Below the pieces are notes generated by a model. It made no database searches, was not told the DNA's origin, and worked only from the letters and a program-made list of their open reading frames with translations. A DNA stretch of 64,000 nucleotides, from the NCBI RefSeq assembly GCF_024919275.1, contig NZ_JANWGH010000001.1:1372296-1436295 (forward strand). The letters are read 5' to 3'. The DNA comes from Algoriphagus limi (GTDB lineage Bacteria; Bacteroidota; Bacteroidia; Cytophagales; Cyclobacteriaceae). The position numbers were made by a program, and so were the translations under genes. Below are positions 42,237 to 54,820 of this stretch, piece after piece; positions within the stretch are counted from its first letter, which is position 1; the number at the start of each line of letters is the position of its first letter.

Positions 42237-43373
42237 ATGTCAAAATTTGATTCAATCAGACCTTTTTTTGATGCTGAAGCAAATAAGGCCATCTTGGAGA
42301 TCTTAGATGACCCCATGCTAGTGGCTATGATGGAATTCACCTTTCCAGAAGACAAAACTGGATTATGGAAGGAGCTTATGCGTCATACCCATTCCCTTCG
42401 CGACTTCCAGATTAATTTCATCTATCCCGGACTCATGAAGGTTTTGGAAAGAACTTCTGACGGCTTGAGCACCTCGGGTTTTGAACAATTGGAGCCAAAT
42501 ACAGCCTATTTGTTTATTTCAAACCATCGGGATATAATTCTTGATACCTCTCTCCTTAATGCTTGTCTTTATGAAAATGGACTGGTAATGACTACCTCTG
42601 CTATAGGAGATAATCTTATCAAAAAACCATTCCTTTTGACGCTTTCTCGGCTAAACCGAAACTTTGCCATTAGGAGAGGATTAAAGGGTCGTGAACTTTT
42701 AGAAAGCTCTCAACTGGCCTCGGAATTTATTTTCAATTCTTTAAGCCATGAAAATCGTTCTGTTTGGATTGCTCAGCGGGAAGGACGTACAAAAGACGGC
42801 AATGACCTTACCCAAAAAGGAGTACTTCGAATGCTGACTTTAGCAGAAAAGGATGCCGAACCATTTTCTTACTTCCAAAAAGTACAGCTTGTACCAGTTT
42901 CTATTTCCTATGAATATGACCCTACGGATACGCTAAAAATCCCTGAGTTGATCGCAAAAGCCAGGGACGAAAAGTATATCAAAAGTGAGAATGAGGACTT
43001 TTTGAATTTGCTTCGAGGAATTATAGGAACCAAGAAGCGAATCCATATTTCAATTAATGGATTTTTAAATGAGGAGGTTGATGAAATTGCTGGACTAGAT
43101 ATTCCCTTATCGGAAAAATTGAGCCAATTGGCAGAAAAGATGGATGAAAAAATCTGGGAAGGTTATAGACTTTGGCCTAGCAATTTTATTGCTCATGATT
43201 TATTGCATTCCAAGGAGGAATTCAAATCCCATTACACCGAAAAGGAAAAGGCTGATTTTGAAAAGCGAATTGAAGCAAAAATCAATTCCAAAAATCCTGA
43301 GGAAGTTGAGAAATACCTATCCATGTATGCCAATCCGGTGGACAATAAGCGAAAAGTAGTCACTATTTCCTGA
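42237..43373 (+). CDS. Glycerol-3-phosphate/1-acylglycerol-3-phosphate acyltransferase-like
   Basis: 378 residues. The acyltransferase block is YLFISNHRDIILDTSLLN (near residue 95); this variant of the NHxxxxD box is HRDIILD, and the second block is WIAQREGRTKDGNDL (near 178), with substrate-binding VPVSISYEYDP near 218. It is probably a cytoplasmic-membrane-associated enzyme of phospholipid synthesis. It ends shortly before a strong hairpin (43444-43485). Confidence 0.83.
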   Translation: MSKFDSIRPFFDAEANKAILEILDDPMLVAMMEFTFPEDKTGLWKELMRHTHSLRDFQINFIYPGLMKVLERTSDGLSTSGFEQLEPNTAYLFISNHRDIILDTSLLNACLYENGLVMTTSAIGDNLIKKPFLLTLSRLNRNFAIRRGLKGRELLESSQLASEFIFNSLSHENRSVWIAQREGRTKDGNDLTQKGVLRMLTLAEKDAEPFSYFQKVQLVPVSISYEYDPTDTLKIPELIAKARDEKYIKSENEDFLNLLRGIIGTKKRIHISINGFLNEEVDEIAGLDIPLSEKLSQLAEKMDEKIWEGYRLWPSNFIAHDLLHSKEEFKSHYTEKEKADFEKRIEAKINSKNPEEVEKYLSMYANPVDNKRKVVTIS

Positions 43374-43443
43374 GGACATTATTTTCCTAATAAAGGAATA
43401 ATTCCATCAAATTCTGGACACTTTTAGTGATATCATGTAACTT

Positions 43444-43485
43444 AAAAAAGAATTGAAATCATCACCTGGGTTTCAATTCTTTTTT
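43444..43485 (+). terminator. Intrinsic terminator or attenuator before the fucose operon
   Basis: AAAAAAGAATTGAAA, 12-base loop, TTTCAATTCTTTTTT: a perfect 15 bp inverted repeat with a final T run, 70 bp after the acyltransferase stop. It ends only 19 bp before the cyclophilin ATG, leaving little room for a separate promoter. Confidence 0.8.
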
Positions 43486-43504
43486 AACCCGATAACCTTA
43501 AGCC

Positions 43505-44080
43505 ATGCACCATAACCTCATCTGGTTGTTTGTTAGCCTGCTACTCACAATTACACCAGAAGAAAAAATTCCTATGGGTCAAATTTTGACTCCTTTGGGA
43601 GAAATCTTAATCCAATTAGATAATCGAACCCCCAATCATCGGGATAGCTTCATCCAACTTGCAGAAGCAGGATATTGGGATTCCTTAACATTCAACAGAG
43701 TAATTCCAGATTTTGTGGCTCAGGGAGGATGTCCAGATACTCCGGAAGGATTCAATGATCCAGAATATTTATTAGAACCTGAATTTCATCAAGAATTAAC
43801 CCATGTATATGGTGCTGTCGGTGCTGGAAGAGATGATAATGAGGGTAAAGTTTCGGCCCGATGTCAATTTTACATCGTTCAAAATAAAGATGGCTTGCAT
43901 CGTTTGGATGGAAACTACACCGTATTCGGAAAAGTCATTAAGGGAATGGATATCTTAGATCAAATTGTACATGTTGAAAGAGATGATCAAGATGAACCCT
44001 TAACACCAATTACACTGGATATCAATATTTTATACCTCTCTCCAAATGAAATAAAAAAGCTAACAACCCAAGAAAATTAA
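43505..44080 (+). CDS. Cyclophilin-type peptidyl-prolyl isomerase
   Basis: 191 residues. The N-terminus MHHNLIWLFVSLLLTIT is a short hydrophobic export or anchor segment. Cyclophilin core: GEILIQLDNRTPNHRDSF, then FNRVIPDFVAQGGCP (catalytic Arg in NRVIP, near residue 77), RCQFYIVQNKDGLHRLDGNYTVFGKVIKGMDILDQI. It is 3 bp before the oxidoreductase that opens the sugar operon, so the two are probably co-transcribed. Its link to fucose metabolism is not obvious. Confidence 0.9.
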   Translation: MHHNLIWLFVSLLLTITPEEKIPMGQILTPLGEILIQLDNRTPNHRDSFIQLAEAGYWDSLTFNRVIPDFVAQGGCPDTPEGFNDPEYLLEPEFHQELTHVYGAVGAGRDDNEGKVSARCQFYIVQNKDGLHRLDGNYTVFGKVIKGMDILDQIVHVERDDQDEPLTPITLDINILYLSPNEIKKLTTQEN

Positions 44081-44083
44081 ATT

Positions 44084-45157
44084 ATGAATAAACCCATTCG
44101 AATCTTAGTAATCGGTTGTGGAAATATGGGAGCATCTCATGCAACAGCCTACCATCATATGCCTGAATTTGAAATTTGTGGTCTTGTTTCCAGAGGAGAA
44201 AGTAAAACTAGGCTCAATAATAAATTAGGTGTCAATTATGCACTTTTTGAAGATATGGATACTGCTTTGAATGAGACTAAGCCAGATGCAGTTTGTATTT
44301 CTACATATCCGGATACCCATGAAGAGTTTGCTTTGAAGGCCTTGGATCATGGATGTCATATTTTTATCGAAAAACCACTGGCAGATACCATAGAAGGAAG
44401 TCAGCGAATTATTGACAAAGCCAAAGAGACTGGCAAAAAGGTAGTAGTGGGCTATATCCTAAGGCATCATCCTTCGTGGATTCGCTTCATTGAAGAAGCC
44501 CAAAAAATGGGAAAACCGCTGGTGATGCGAATGAATCTAAATCAGCAAAGTCATGGCTTCATGTGGGATGTACATCGGAACCTAATGAAAAGCCTAAGTC
44601 CTATTGTGGACTGTGGAGTACATTATATTGATGTAATGTGTCAAATGACCCGATCTAAGCCAATGACGGTTTCAGCCATTGGTGCCCGAATGACAGACGA
44701 TATTGCACAAGACAACTACAACTATGGACAACTTCAGATCCGCTTTGAAGATGGATCAGTTGGGTGGTATGAAGCTGGATGGGGTCCCATGATTTCAGAA
44801 ACAGCCTTCTTTATCAAAGATGTTTTTGGACCAAAGGGGTCAGTTTCCATTGTCGCAAAAGATGCAGGTAGCAGTGGCAAATCTGATGACGTGGACTCCC
44901 ATACAAAGACGGAATCTATCAGAGTTCACCATGCGGATATTGATGAGAAAAACCATTTCACTAAAAAGGACGAGTGGATTAATATGAAAGATGAACCAGG
45001 TCACCAAGAACTCTGTGATCGAGAGCAAGCCTATTTTCTAAGAGCAATTGAGGAAGATTTGGATTTGACCGATCATTTGGAAGATGCTTTGAATAGCCTG
45101 AAAATCGCATTTGCCTGTGATGAATCTGTGAAAACCGGTAAACTAGTCCATTTATAA
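44084..45157 (+). CDS. Gfo/Idh/MocA-family NAD(P)-dependent oxidoreductase
   Basis: 357 residues. Rossmann fold at the start (ILVIGCGNMGASHATAYHHM), and the family motif IFIEKPLADTIEGSQ (catalytic Lys in EKP, near residue 101). DCGVHYIDVMCQM near 172 supplies the usual H-x-x-D. Acts on a sugar or sugar acid, with the exact substrate unknown; it could oxidise a fucose-derived intermediate or another deoxy-sugar. Start of the L-fucose gene run, 18 bp before the first SDR. Confidence 0.9.
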   Translation: MNKPIRILVIGCGNMGASHATAYHHMPEFEICGLVSRGESKTRLNNKLGVNYALFEDMDTALNETKPDAVCISTYPDTHEEFALKALDHGCHIFIEKPLADTIEGSQRIIDKAKETGKKVVVGYILRHHPSWIRFIEEAQKMGKPLVMRMNLNQQSHGFMWDVHRNLMKSLSPIVDCGVHYIDVMCQMTRSKPMTVSAIGARMTDDIAQDNYNYGQLQIRFEDGSVGWYEAGWGPMISETAFFIKDVFGPKGSVSIVAKDAGSSGKSDDVDSHTKTESIRVHHADIDEKNHFTKKDEWINMKDEPGHQELCDREQAYFLRAIEEDLDLTDHLEDALNSLKIAFACDESVKTGKLVHL

Positions 45158-45174
45158 ACTTTTATTTCAACACA

Positions 45175-45933
45175 ATGAAGAACAAATCCATCCTTATCAC
45201 GGGAGGAGCAAGCGGAATTGGGCTAGCTATGGTACAGAAATTTGCCAGGGAAGGAAGCCAAGTTTATTTCATCGACTCCAATGTTCCTGCAGGTGAAAAA
45301 GTCAGGCATGATGAGCAAGAAAAAGGGCATTCGGTTAATTTTTGGCAAGCCGATGTGACTGATTTCGATTCTGTCAATCACCATATCCTTCGTCATCCCG
45401 GAAAATTCCATGTCCTCATCAATAATGCGGGGATATCCCATATTGGAAAAGTTGAAAATACCACCGAGGAAGATTTTGACCGCCTTTTCCAGGTCAATGT
45501 AAAAGGCATGTTCATTTGTACCAAAGCAGTTCTTCCCAAATTGATTCAGGATGGCGGAGGTTCTATTCTTAACATGTGCTCAGTAGCTGCTACCATGGGA
45601 TTACCCGACCGGTTTGCTTACAGCATGACAAAAGGCGCTGCGCTTTCCATGACTTTCAGCATCGCACGTGATTATGTAGACAAAGGGATCCGATGCAATT
45701 GTCTCAGCCCTGGGCGAGTTCATACACCATTTGTGGATGATTTTCTTTCAAAAAACTATCCGGGTCAAGAACAGGAGATGTTTGAAAAGCTAGCAACCAC
45801 ACAACCCATAGGTCGAATGGCTTCTCCCGAAGAAATTGCCGAACTGGCTTATTTCATCAGTTCGGATGCCAGTGGATTTATTACTGGCGCCAACTATAAC
45901 ATTGACGGTGGATTCCTCCACTTAAAAATGTAA
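45175..45933 (+). CDS. SDR dehydrogenase, probable 2-keto-3-deoxy-L-fuconate dehydrogenase
   Basis: 252 residues, classical short-chain dehydrogenase: GGASGIGLAM cofactor loop, NNAG near residue 83, catalytic Ser in MCSVAA near 138 and YSMTK near 151, IDGGFLHL at the end. The role is assigned from context: it sits directly upstream of a fumarylacetoacetase-family hydrolase and a lactonase, the pairing known from the non-phosphorylative L-fucose pathway in which the 2-keto-3-deoxy acid is oxidised before cleavage. Not proven by sequence alone. Confidence 0.83.
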   Translation: MKNKSILITGGASGIGLAMVQKFAREGSQVYFIDSNVPAGEKVRHDEQEKGHSVNFWQADVTDFDSVNHHILRHPGKFHVLINNAGISHIGKVENTTEEDFDRLFQVNVKGMFICTKAVLPKLIQDGGGSILNMCSVAATMGLPDRFAYSMTKGAALSMTFSIARDYVDKGIRCNCLSPGRVHTPFVDDFLSKNYPGQEQEMFEKLATTQPIGRMASPEEIAELAYFISSDASGFITGANYNIDGGFLHLKM

Positions 45934-45970
45934 ATTCAATTCATCCCAATTAACCTTACCATAACCTATT

Positions 45971-46830
45971 ATGAAATTATTTCGATTTGGCCCAAAAGGA
46001 CAAGAAAAACCAGGAATTCAAACGCCAGATGGAAAGAACTTAGACTGTTCAAGTTTTGGGGAAGATTGGAACGAAAATTTTTTCGCCAATGAAGGTCTCT
46101 ATCGCTTGAGGCATTGGTTAGTTGACCATCAGGATTCCCTGCCGGAAGTTCCAAAAAATGCCCGGATAGGATCTCCGATTGCAAGGCCGTCTAAAATAAT
46201 CTGCATTGGACTCAATTATCGAAAACATGCTGAGGAAGCAGGAATGCAAGTCCCAGAAGTTCCCATCATTTTCATGAAAGCTACTTCTTCCCTGAGTGGT
46301 CCTTATGACCCCATTTTCATCCCTAAAAACTCAAAACAAACTGACTGGGAAGTAGAATTGGCTGTGATTATTGGAAAGCGTGCCAAATATGTATCTGTTG
46401 AAGATGCTATGGATTATGTAGCTGGGTATACGGTTCACAATGATGTCAGCGAGCGTGACTTTCAACTTCGGCATGGAGGTCAATGGGTAAAAGGAAAAAG
46501 CGCGGATAATTTCGCGCCTCTTGGGCCTTTTTTGGTTACTACAGATGAAATCCCAGATCCTCATAATCTTCGTCTTTGGTTGAAACTAAATGGAAAAATC
46601 CTTCAAGACAGCAATACATCAGATCTCATTTTCGACCTCCCAACAATAATATCCCATCTCAGTCAGTACATGACTTTACTGCCGGGAGATGTGATTTCCA
46701 CTGGGACTCCTTCCGGTGTAGGAATGGGGTTGAAACCAGAGCCTCGCTACTTGGAACATGGAGATGTAGTCGAGCTGGGTATTGAAGGTTTGGGAAGCTC
46801 CAGACAGGTAGCCATGAATGACCCTGAGGC

Positions 46831-46834
<4 letters not shown>
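45971..46834 (+). CDS. Fumarylacetoacetate-hydrolase-family protein, probable 2,4-diketo-3-deoxy-L-fuconate hydrolase
   Basis: 287 residues. FAH-family core: IGLNYRKHAEEAG (near residue 79), FMKATSSLSGP, DWEVELAVIIGKRAKYVS (metal-binding Glu), HNDVSERDFQ, KSADNFAPLGPF, and the end GDVISTGTPSGVG. In the L-fucose pathway this enzyme cleaves the diketo acid to pyruvate and L-lactate. Its start overlaps no gene, but its stop overlaps the lactonase start (ATGA), indicating coupling. Confidence 0.9.
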
Positions 46835-49729
<2,895 letters not shown>

Positions 49730-49741
49730 ACCCAAAAAGCC

Positions 49742-50089
49742 ATGCAGACTTTCGTACTGATTTGTGATTTGAAAGATGAACCAGAAGCTATCGAAGCTTA
49801 TGTCGCTTGTCACCAGGCTGTTTCACCGGAAATTTTAGAAAGTATACAGGTCGCTGGTATTCTTGAAATGAGTATCTATCGCTGGCAAAATCGACTAACT
49901 ATGGTCATGAAAACGGATGATGGCTTTACCTTCGAGAAGAAAGCTAGGCTTGATAATGCAAATCCAAAAGTTCAGGAATGGGAAGCATTTGTAGGCCAAT
50001 ATCAAACCAATCTACCTGGTACTCCACCAAATTGGCGATGGGCTTTGATGGAGAGGATTTTTGAATTTAAAGCAGTAGAAAAAAAATAA
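49742..50089 (+). CDS. L-rhamnose/L-fucose mutarotase (RhaM-like)
   Basis: 115 residues. DUF718/RhaM-type: CDLKDEPEAIEAYVACHQAVSPEILESIQVAGILEMSIYRWQNRLTMVM, then a C-terminal MERIFEF. Interconverts anomers of the 6-deoxyhexose, here most likely L-fucose, immediately downstream of the symporter. It lacks the FucU-type fold. Confidence 0.9.
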   Translation: MQTFVLICDLKDEPEAIEAYVACHQAVSPEILESIQVAGILEMSIYRWQNRLTMVMKTDDGFTFEKKARLDNANPKVQEWEAFVGQYQTNLPGTPPNWRWALMERIFEFKAVEKK

Positions 50090-50096
50090 CCTTCAC

Positions 50097-51011
50097 ATGA
50101 AACGAATTGGAGCACTTCTAGTAATTCTGTTTTTAACAAAAATGGCTTTTGCACAAAATCATATCATCCCGCTATGGGAAGGAACTCCTCCCCTACAAAA
50201 AGAAATGGATCTCAAGGAAGAAGCTGTTCAGGAAGGTATTCTCCGAATTTCCAACGTGCAAAAGCCCACAATTGAAGTTTATTTACCCACCAAACAAATT
50301 GCCACCGGAGAAGCAATAGTGATTTTCCCTGGAGGAGGATATGGAATCCTGGCCTATGATTGGGAAGGAACTGATTTTGCGAAATGGCTTAATTCTCAAG
50401 GAATAGCAGGTATTGTAGTCAAATACAGACTTCCTATTTCCAAATCCTTAACAGATCCAAAGGAGGTTCCTTTGCTTGATTCTCAGCGGGCAATCCGTTT
50501 AGTGAGACAGCATGCTTCTGAATGGAATATTAACCCTGATAGAGTGGGGATTATGGGATTTTCTGCCGGAGGACATCTAGCGTCCACCCTCAGCACCCAA
50601 TACGATCATTCAATTGATCGAGACCAGGATTCCATTGATCAACTATCCGCAAGACCTGATTTTTCCATCTTGGTTTATCCGGTCATAACTTTCAATGATC
50701 GATTTACCCATGGCGGATCCAAGAAAAACCTACTCGGGGAAAGTCCTGATCCTGAATTGGTGAAGCGTTTTTCCAATGAACTCAATGTGAACGAAAATAC
50801 CCCTCCTACATTTCTTGTGCATGCACAGGATGACCAAGCAGTTCCATTGGAAAACAGCACGCTTTATTATCAAGCTCTACATGCTAACCAGGTGAAAGCT
50901 TCCCTTCACATCTATCCTACTGGAGGTCATGGATTTGCCTTTGGAATGGGTCGTGTAGCTGTTGAAAGCTGGAGAGACACACTTCTGGATTGGATAAAAA
51001 ACCTAGAATAA
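50097..51011 (+). CDS. Secreted alpha/beta-hydrolase, acetylxylan-esterase-like
   Basis: 304 residues. Signal peptide MKRIGALLVILFLTKMAFAQ. VIFPGGGYGILAYDWEG (oxyanion GGG, near residue 77), nucleophile MGFSAGGHLAST with Ser near 160, Asp in HAQDDQAVP near 243, His in GGHGFAFGMG near 281. The group removes acetyl groups from plant or algal polysaccharides. Its stop shares a base with the HAD start (TAATG). Confidence 0.9.
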   Translation: MKRIGALLVILFLTKMAFAQNHIIPLWEGTPPLQKEMDLKEEAVQEGILRISNVQKPTIEVYLPTKQIATGEAIVIFPGGGYGILAYDWEGTDFAKWLNSQGIAGIVVKYRLPISKSLTDPKEVPLLDSQRAIRLVRQHASEWNINPDRVGIMGFSAGGHLASTLSTQYDHSIDRDQDSIDQLSARPDFSILVYPVITFNDRFTHGGSKKNLLGESPDPELVKRFSNELNVNENTPPTFLVHAQDDQAVPLENSTLYYQALHANQVKASLHIYPTGGHGFAFGMGRVAVESWRDTLLDWIKNLE

Positions 51012-51703
51012 TGTCCATTAAAGTAATCGCCTTCGATGCCGATGATACCCTTTGGGTGAATGAACCTTTCTTCCGAGAGGCAGAAGAAAAATTCTGCTCA
51101 CTTCTTGAAGATTTTATGCCCGCCCATGCCATTCTCAAAGAATTGTATCATACGGAAATCAGCAATTTGAAACTGTATGGCTATGGAATTAAAGGTTTTA
51201 TGCTCTCCATGATAGAGACAGCTATGAGGATTTCTAATAACCAAGTACCCATCGCCCTGGTAGAAAAGGTCATTCAAATCGGTCAGGAAATGCTCGAAAA
51301 ACCAGTGGATTTACTACCCGGTGTAGAAGAAGTACTCCAAAATCTTAATGGAGATTTTCGGATGGTTCTAGCTACTAAAGGAGATTTGGTCGATCAAGAG
51401 CGGAAACTGAAAAAATCAGGTTTGGAAAAATACTTCCACCATATCGAAATCATGAGTGAAAAACGCACGGAAGATTTTGCAAAACTTATCCGTCATTTAG
51501 ATGTGGCCCCAGAGCATTTCGTCATGCTAGGGAATAGCCTGAAGTCGGATATCCTTCCTGTCTTGGAATTGGGAGGTCATGCTATTCATATTCCTTTTCA
51601 CATCACTTGGATTCATGAACAAGTCCATCATGAGGTCAAGCACGAAAGATTTGCTTCGGTTGAAAACATCCAACTTGCAGCCGCATTGATCCGAGAAATG
51701 TAA
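51011..51703 (+). CDS. HAD-superfamily phosphatase
   Basis: 230 residues from the ATG at 51011; an upstream in-frame start at 50990 overlaps the esterase and adds an unlikely tail. IAFDADDTLWVNEPFF supplies the catalytic DxD (near residue 7), and MLGNSLKSDILP supplies the D/K metal site (near 170). Helical cap domain between them. Substrate unknown, possibly a phosphorylated sugar intermediate. Same operon orientation, 17 bp before the upstream start of the sulfatase frame. Confidence 0.88.
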   Translation: MSIKVIAFDADDTLWVNEPFFREAEEKFCSLLEDFMPAHAILKELYHTEISNLKLYGYGIKGFMLSMIETAMRISNNQVPIALVEKVIQIGQEMLEKPVDLLPGVEEVLQNLNGDFRMVLATKGDLVDQERKLKKSGLEKYFHHIEIMSEKRTEDFAKLIRHLDVAPEHFVMLGNSLKSDILPVLELGGHAIHIPFHITWIHEQVHHEVKHERFASVENIQLAAALIREM

Positions 51704-51780
51704 AATTTTGAGCCTTTTACATGAAATACGATAGGCTGCAATCCAATTATCACTTGATTCTCGGCTATAAAAAAAAGTTT

Positions 51781-53319
51781 ATGTATAAGAAAAGCGCCCC
51801 CACATTCTTCGTTCTCATTCTCATTTTAAATATTCTGAGTGCTTGTCAATCAAAAGAAAAGCAAGCACCAAATATTATTTTTTTCCTTGTTGACGATATG
51901 GGCTGGCAGGACACTTCAGTGCCTTTTTGGTCGGAAAAGACGCAATTCAATAACCTGTACAAAACGCCAAATATGGAAAAACTGGCTGCTCAGGGAATGA
52001 TATTTACTCAAGCTTACGCTTATGCAGTTTGCTCTCCTAGCCGAACCAGTCTGATGACCGGAATGAATGCCGCTCGGCATCGTGTTACAAATTGGACACT
52101 TCGATACAATACTTCCACAGACAGCAGGGATTCAGTACTTCAAATGCCAAGTTGGAATGTCAATGGACTTCAACCTGTAGATACAATCGAAAACTCGATT
52201 TATACCAATACGCTACCACATATCCTAAAAGAAGAGGGGTATTTCACTATTCATTCCGGCAAGGCACATTGGGGATCTGGGGGAACTCCGGGAGCAAACC
52301 CATTAAATCTAGGTTTTGACGTGAATATCGCTGGTCATGAAGCAGGAGCGCCTGCCTCCTATCAAGGAGAAAACAACTACGCTAGCTCAACCGATGATAA
52401 GACCTGGAACGTACCCGGCTTGGAAAAATATTATGGTAAGCCTATCAACTTGACAGACGCTCTAACGCTTGAGGCCATCGAAGCTATGGATCAGGCTCGG
52501 ACAAAAAACAAGCCTTTTTACCTCTACATGGCTCATTATACAGTTCATGTACCTTTGGAGCCTCACCATCCTTACTACCAGAAATACAAAGATTTAGGTT
52601 TGGATGAGCGCGAAGCCCGCTATGCTTCCATGATAGAAGGAATGGACAATAGTTTGGGTCAATTGATGGATTATTTGGAGGAAAATGGAATAGCGGATAA
52701 CACGATCATCCTATTCATGTCTGACAATGGAGGGCTAAGTGCTCATGCTAGAGGTGGTGAACCCCATACTCATAATTGGCCGCTGAAAAGCGGAAAGGGC
52801 TCTGCATATGAAGGTGGGATTCGAGTTCCAATGATGGTAAGTTGGCCGGGAACGGTTCAAGCTGGATCGAAGTCAAGTTCACCTTTAATCATCGAAGATT
52901 TCTTTCCGAGTATTTTAGAAATGGCGGGTATTCAGGACTATGAAACCATCCAAAAAGTAGATGGAAAATCATTTTTACCAAGCTTAAAGCAAGAGCATAT
53001 TTCTAATACCGAGGATAGAAGCCTCGTTTGGCATTTTCCCAACAAATGGGGCGGAACTGGCCCTGGGATTGGAACAACAAGCACTATAAGAAAAGGAGAC
53101 TGGAAGCTTATCTATTGGTATAAAAACCAAAAACTGGAACTATACAACCTTGCAGAGGATATTCAAGAGGAGAATAATTTAGCCAGTCAAAACCCTGAAA
53201 TAGTTGGACAACTTGCCACTGAACTCGGGGATTACCTTCGAAGTGTAAATGCTCAGCGTCCTAGCTTTATTGAAACAGGCAAACCAGCTCCATGGCCGGA
53301 TGAAATTGAAATAAACTGA
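51781..53319 (+). CDS. S1-type sulfatase lipoprotein
   Basis: 512 residues from the ATG at 51781 (20 extra N-terminal codons are open upstream). Lipobox LSACQS, Cys near residue 22. Sulfatase signature VCSPSRTSLMTGM near residue 82 gives the Cys that becomes formylglycine (C-x-P-S-R). Metal-binding FLVDDMGW and the MSDNGGLS region are present, as is HSGKAHWG. In this context it probably removes sulfate from fucose-containing algal polysaccharide, but the substrate cannot be read. A formylglycine-generating enzyme must be encoded elsewhere. Confidence 0.9.
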   Translation: MYKKSAPTFFVLILILNILSACQSKEKQAPNIIFFLVDDMGWQDTSVPFWSEKTQFNNLYKTPNMEKLAAQGMIFTQAYAYAVCSPSRTSLMTGMNAARHRVTNWTLRYNTSTDSRDSVLQMPSWNVNGLQPVDTIENSIYTNTLPHILKEEGYFTIHSGKAHWGSGGTPGANPLNLGFDVNIAGHEAGAPASYQGENNYASSTDDKTWNVPGLEKYYGKPINLTDALTLEAIEAMDQARTKNKPFYLYMAHYTVHVPLEPHHPYYQKYKDLGLDEREARYASMIEGMDNSLGQLMDYLEENGIADNTIILFMSDNGGLSAHARGGEPHTHNWPLKSGKGSAYEGGIRVPMMVSWPGTVQAGSKSSSPLIIEDFFPSILEMAGIQDYETIQKVDGKSFLPSLKQEHISNTEDRSLVWHFPNKWGGTGPGIGTTSTIRKGDWKLIYWYKNQKLELYNLAEDIQEENNLASQNPEIVGQLATELGDYLRSVNAQRPSFIETGKPAPWPDEIEIN

Positions 53320-53320
53320 T

Positions 53321-54727
53321 TTATCGTTTTCCAGCCAAAATCTGTCCCATCACCTCATCTAATTGGTCCGCTCCTAATCGTTTTAGGACGATTCTTTTAT
53401 CCTGATCCAAAATGTAAATAGTCGGGGTGCTTTTGACATCATAAACAGCATGAACTTGAGCATTTCCATTTGGATCTACAGCATGAACCCAGTCAGCAAT
53501 TTCTGTTTCTTTTACATAATCCCAACATCCTCCTACCTCATCGCCTGTCTTCATACAGACAGCCATAATCTCAACCCCCTGATCTTTATATTTTTCAAAA
53601 AAACTCCTCAAAATTGGAGTTGAAGTCTGACAAGCTCCACAATCATACCTCCAAAAATAAAGCACGGTGTAGGGAGAGTTTAGCTCATGTAAGGTAACTG
53701 ATGATCCATCTTGCCTTTGAAGTTTAAGGTCAGGGGCGACTTTCCCTATCAATAAAGGCTCAAGCGTTTTGGCATTACTTACGATCTTCTCCAATTGCTC
53801 AGGATCCGTCCAATCAGCCTGCCCTTTAGCATAATAATTCAATGCAAGATGGACATACACCGCATCCATTCCGATAATCTTGGATCGGGCATAGGTGTTT
53901 AAAAAATGAATCAAATAGAATTTGAAAGTCTCTTCGGATGGTTTTGCCTCTTTCAATATCCAATCTATAGATTGAATGAGAGAATCTGGATTTTGATAAG
54001 TTAGTCGCTGAATGTAATTATCAATTCGGGAGAAGAGAAAAGGAGTCCTCAGCATTCGAGGGTCGGAAATATCCAGATTATCAAAATAATGGTCTTTGGT
54101 AAAGCGATATTGACTCATTTGAATCTCCTCAGGACTTCCTTCAAAGTCAGGATAGTCCATCGGCAAATTAGCTTTGATAATCGCTGCAGTAAAACTTTCT
54201 GGATGTTCCTGAATCAACTTGTCCTGATATTCCCGGACTTCAATGTTGATTTGATCGAGTTGAGACTGGATATTTTGTTGGGAAGCTTGGTCAGCACTGT
54301 TTGAAAGTTCTTCCTGAAGTTTCGTTGACTGAGGCCTTTTTTCTTCTAGGAAATGAAGGTATTCATAGAAGAGCTCATTATCTGGTGCAAATTGAAATGA
54401 AATATCCTGCATATAGTTGTCTTTGGATGTAGAGACAGAAAAGCTCTGTTCATCTTCGTCAACTATCAATTGAAAAAAGCTATTATCAGGCTCCATGACA
54501 ACCATGTAAATCCCAGGCTCAAGTGTCTCTTCTCCAGTAAAAACAAACCTGCCGTTTGAGTCTCGCTGAACTGTATCCTTCACGTATTGCTTGTCCCCGT
54601 AATAGTAGGCAAGGTACAAGTTTGGGTGATCATACTCTGTGATTTCTACTTCGATTCGATGTCCTTGTTGGGCATACAATGAAAATCCAACAAAAAGAGT
54701 GAAAATGGATATAAGTAATTTTTTCAT
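53321..54727 (-). CDS. Exported thioredoxin-fold protein (TlpA/DUF5106-like)
   Basis: 468 residues. Signal peptide MKKLLISIFTLFVGFSLYAQ. An N-terminal DUF4369-like beta domain (RFVFTGEETLEPGIYMVVME) and a long helical middle (residues 110-320), then a TlpA-type thioredoxin domain at about 325-468 with active-site CGACQTS near 364 and cis-Pro in KSTPTIYIL near 442. It is a periplasmic or outer-membrane-associated thiol:disulfide oxidoreductase. The stop is 1 bp from the convergent sulfatase stop. Confidence 0.9.
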   Translation of the reverse strand: MKKLLISIFTLFVGFSLYAQQGHRIEVEITEYDHPNLYLAYYYGDKQYVKDTVQRDSNGRFVFTGEETLEPGIYMVVMEPDNSFFQLIVDEDEQSFSVSTSKDNYMQDISFQFAPDNELFYEYLHFLEEKRPQSTKLQEELSNSADQASQQNIQSQLDQINIEVREYQDKLIQEHPESFTAAIIKANLPMDYPDFEGSPEEIQMSQYRFTKDHYFDNLDISDPRMLRTPFLFSRIDNYIQRLTYQNPDSLIQSIDWILKEAKPSEETFKFYLIHFLNTYARSKIIGMDAVYVHLALNYYAKGQADWTDPEQLEKIVSNAKTLEPLLIGKVAPDLKLQRQDGSSVTLHELNSPYTVLYFWRYDCGACQTSTPILRSFFEKYKDQGVEIMAVCMKTGDEVGGCWDYVKETEIADWVHAVDPNGNAQVHAVYDVKSTPTIYILDQDKRIVLKRLGADQLDEVMGQILAGKR

Positions 54728-54820
54728 AGTGTTCGAGGCTGTTGGTACAAGATAAACAGATTAGTCAAGTCACGCTAATGCTGCCCAATTCGAAAAAAGG
54801 TCAACTGAAGAATTTACTTA

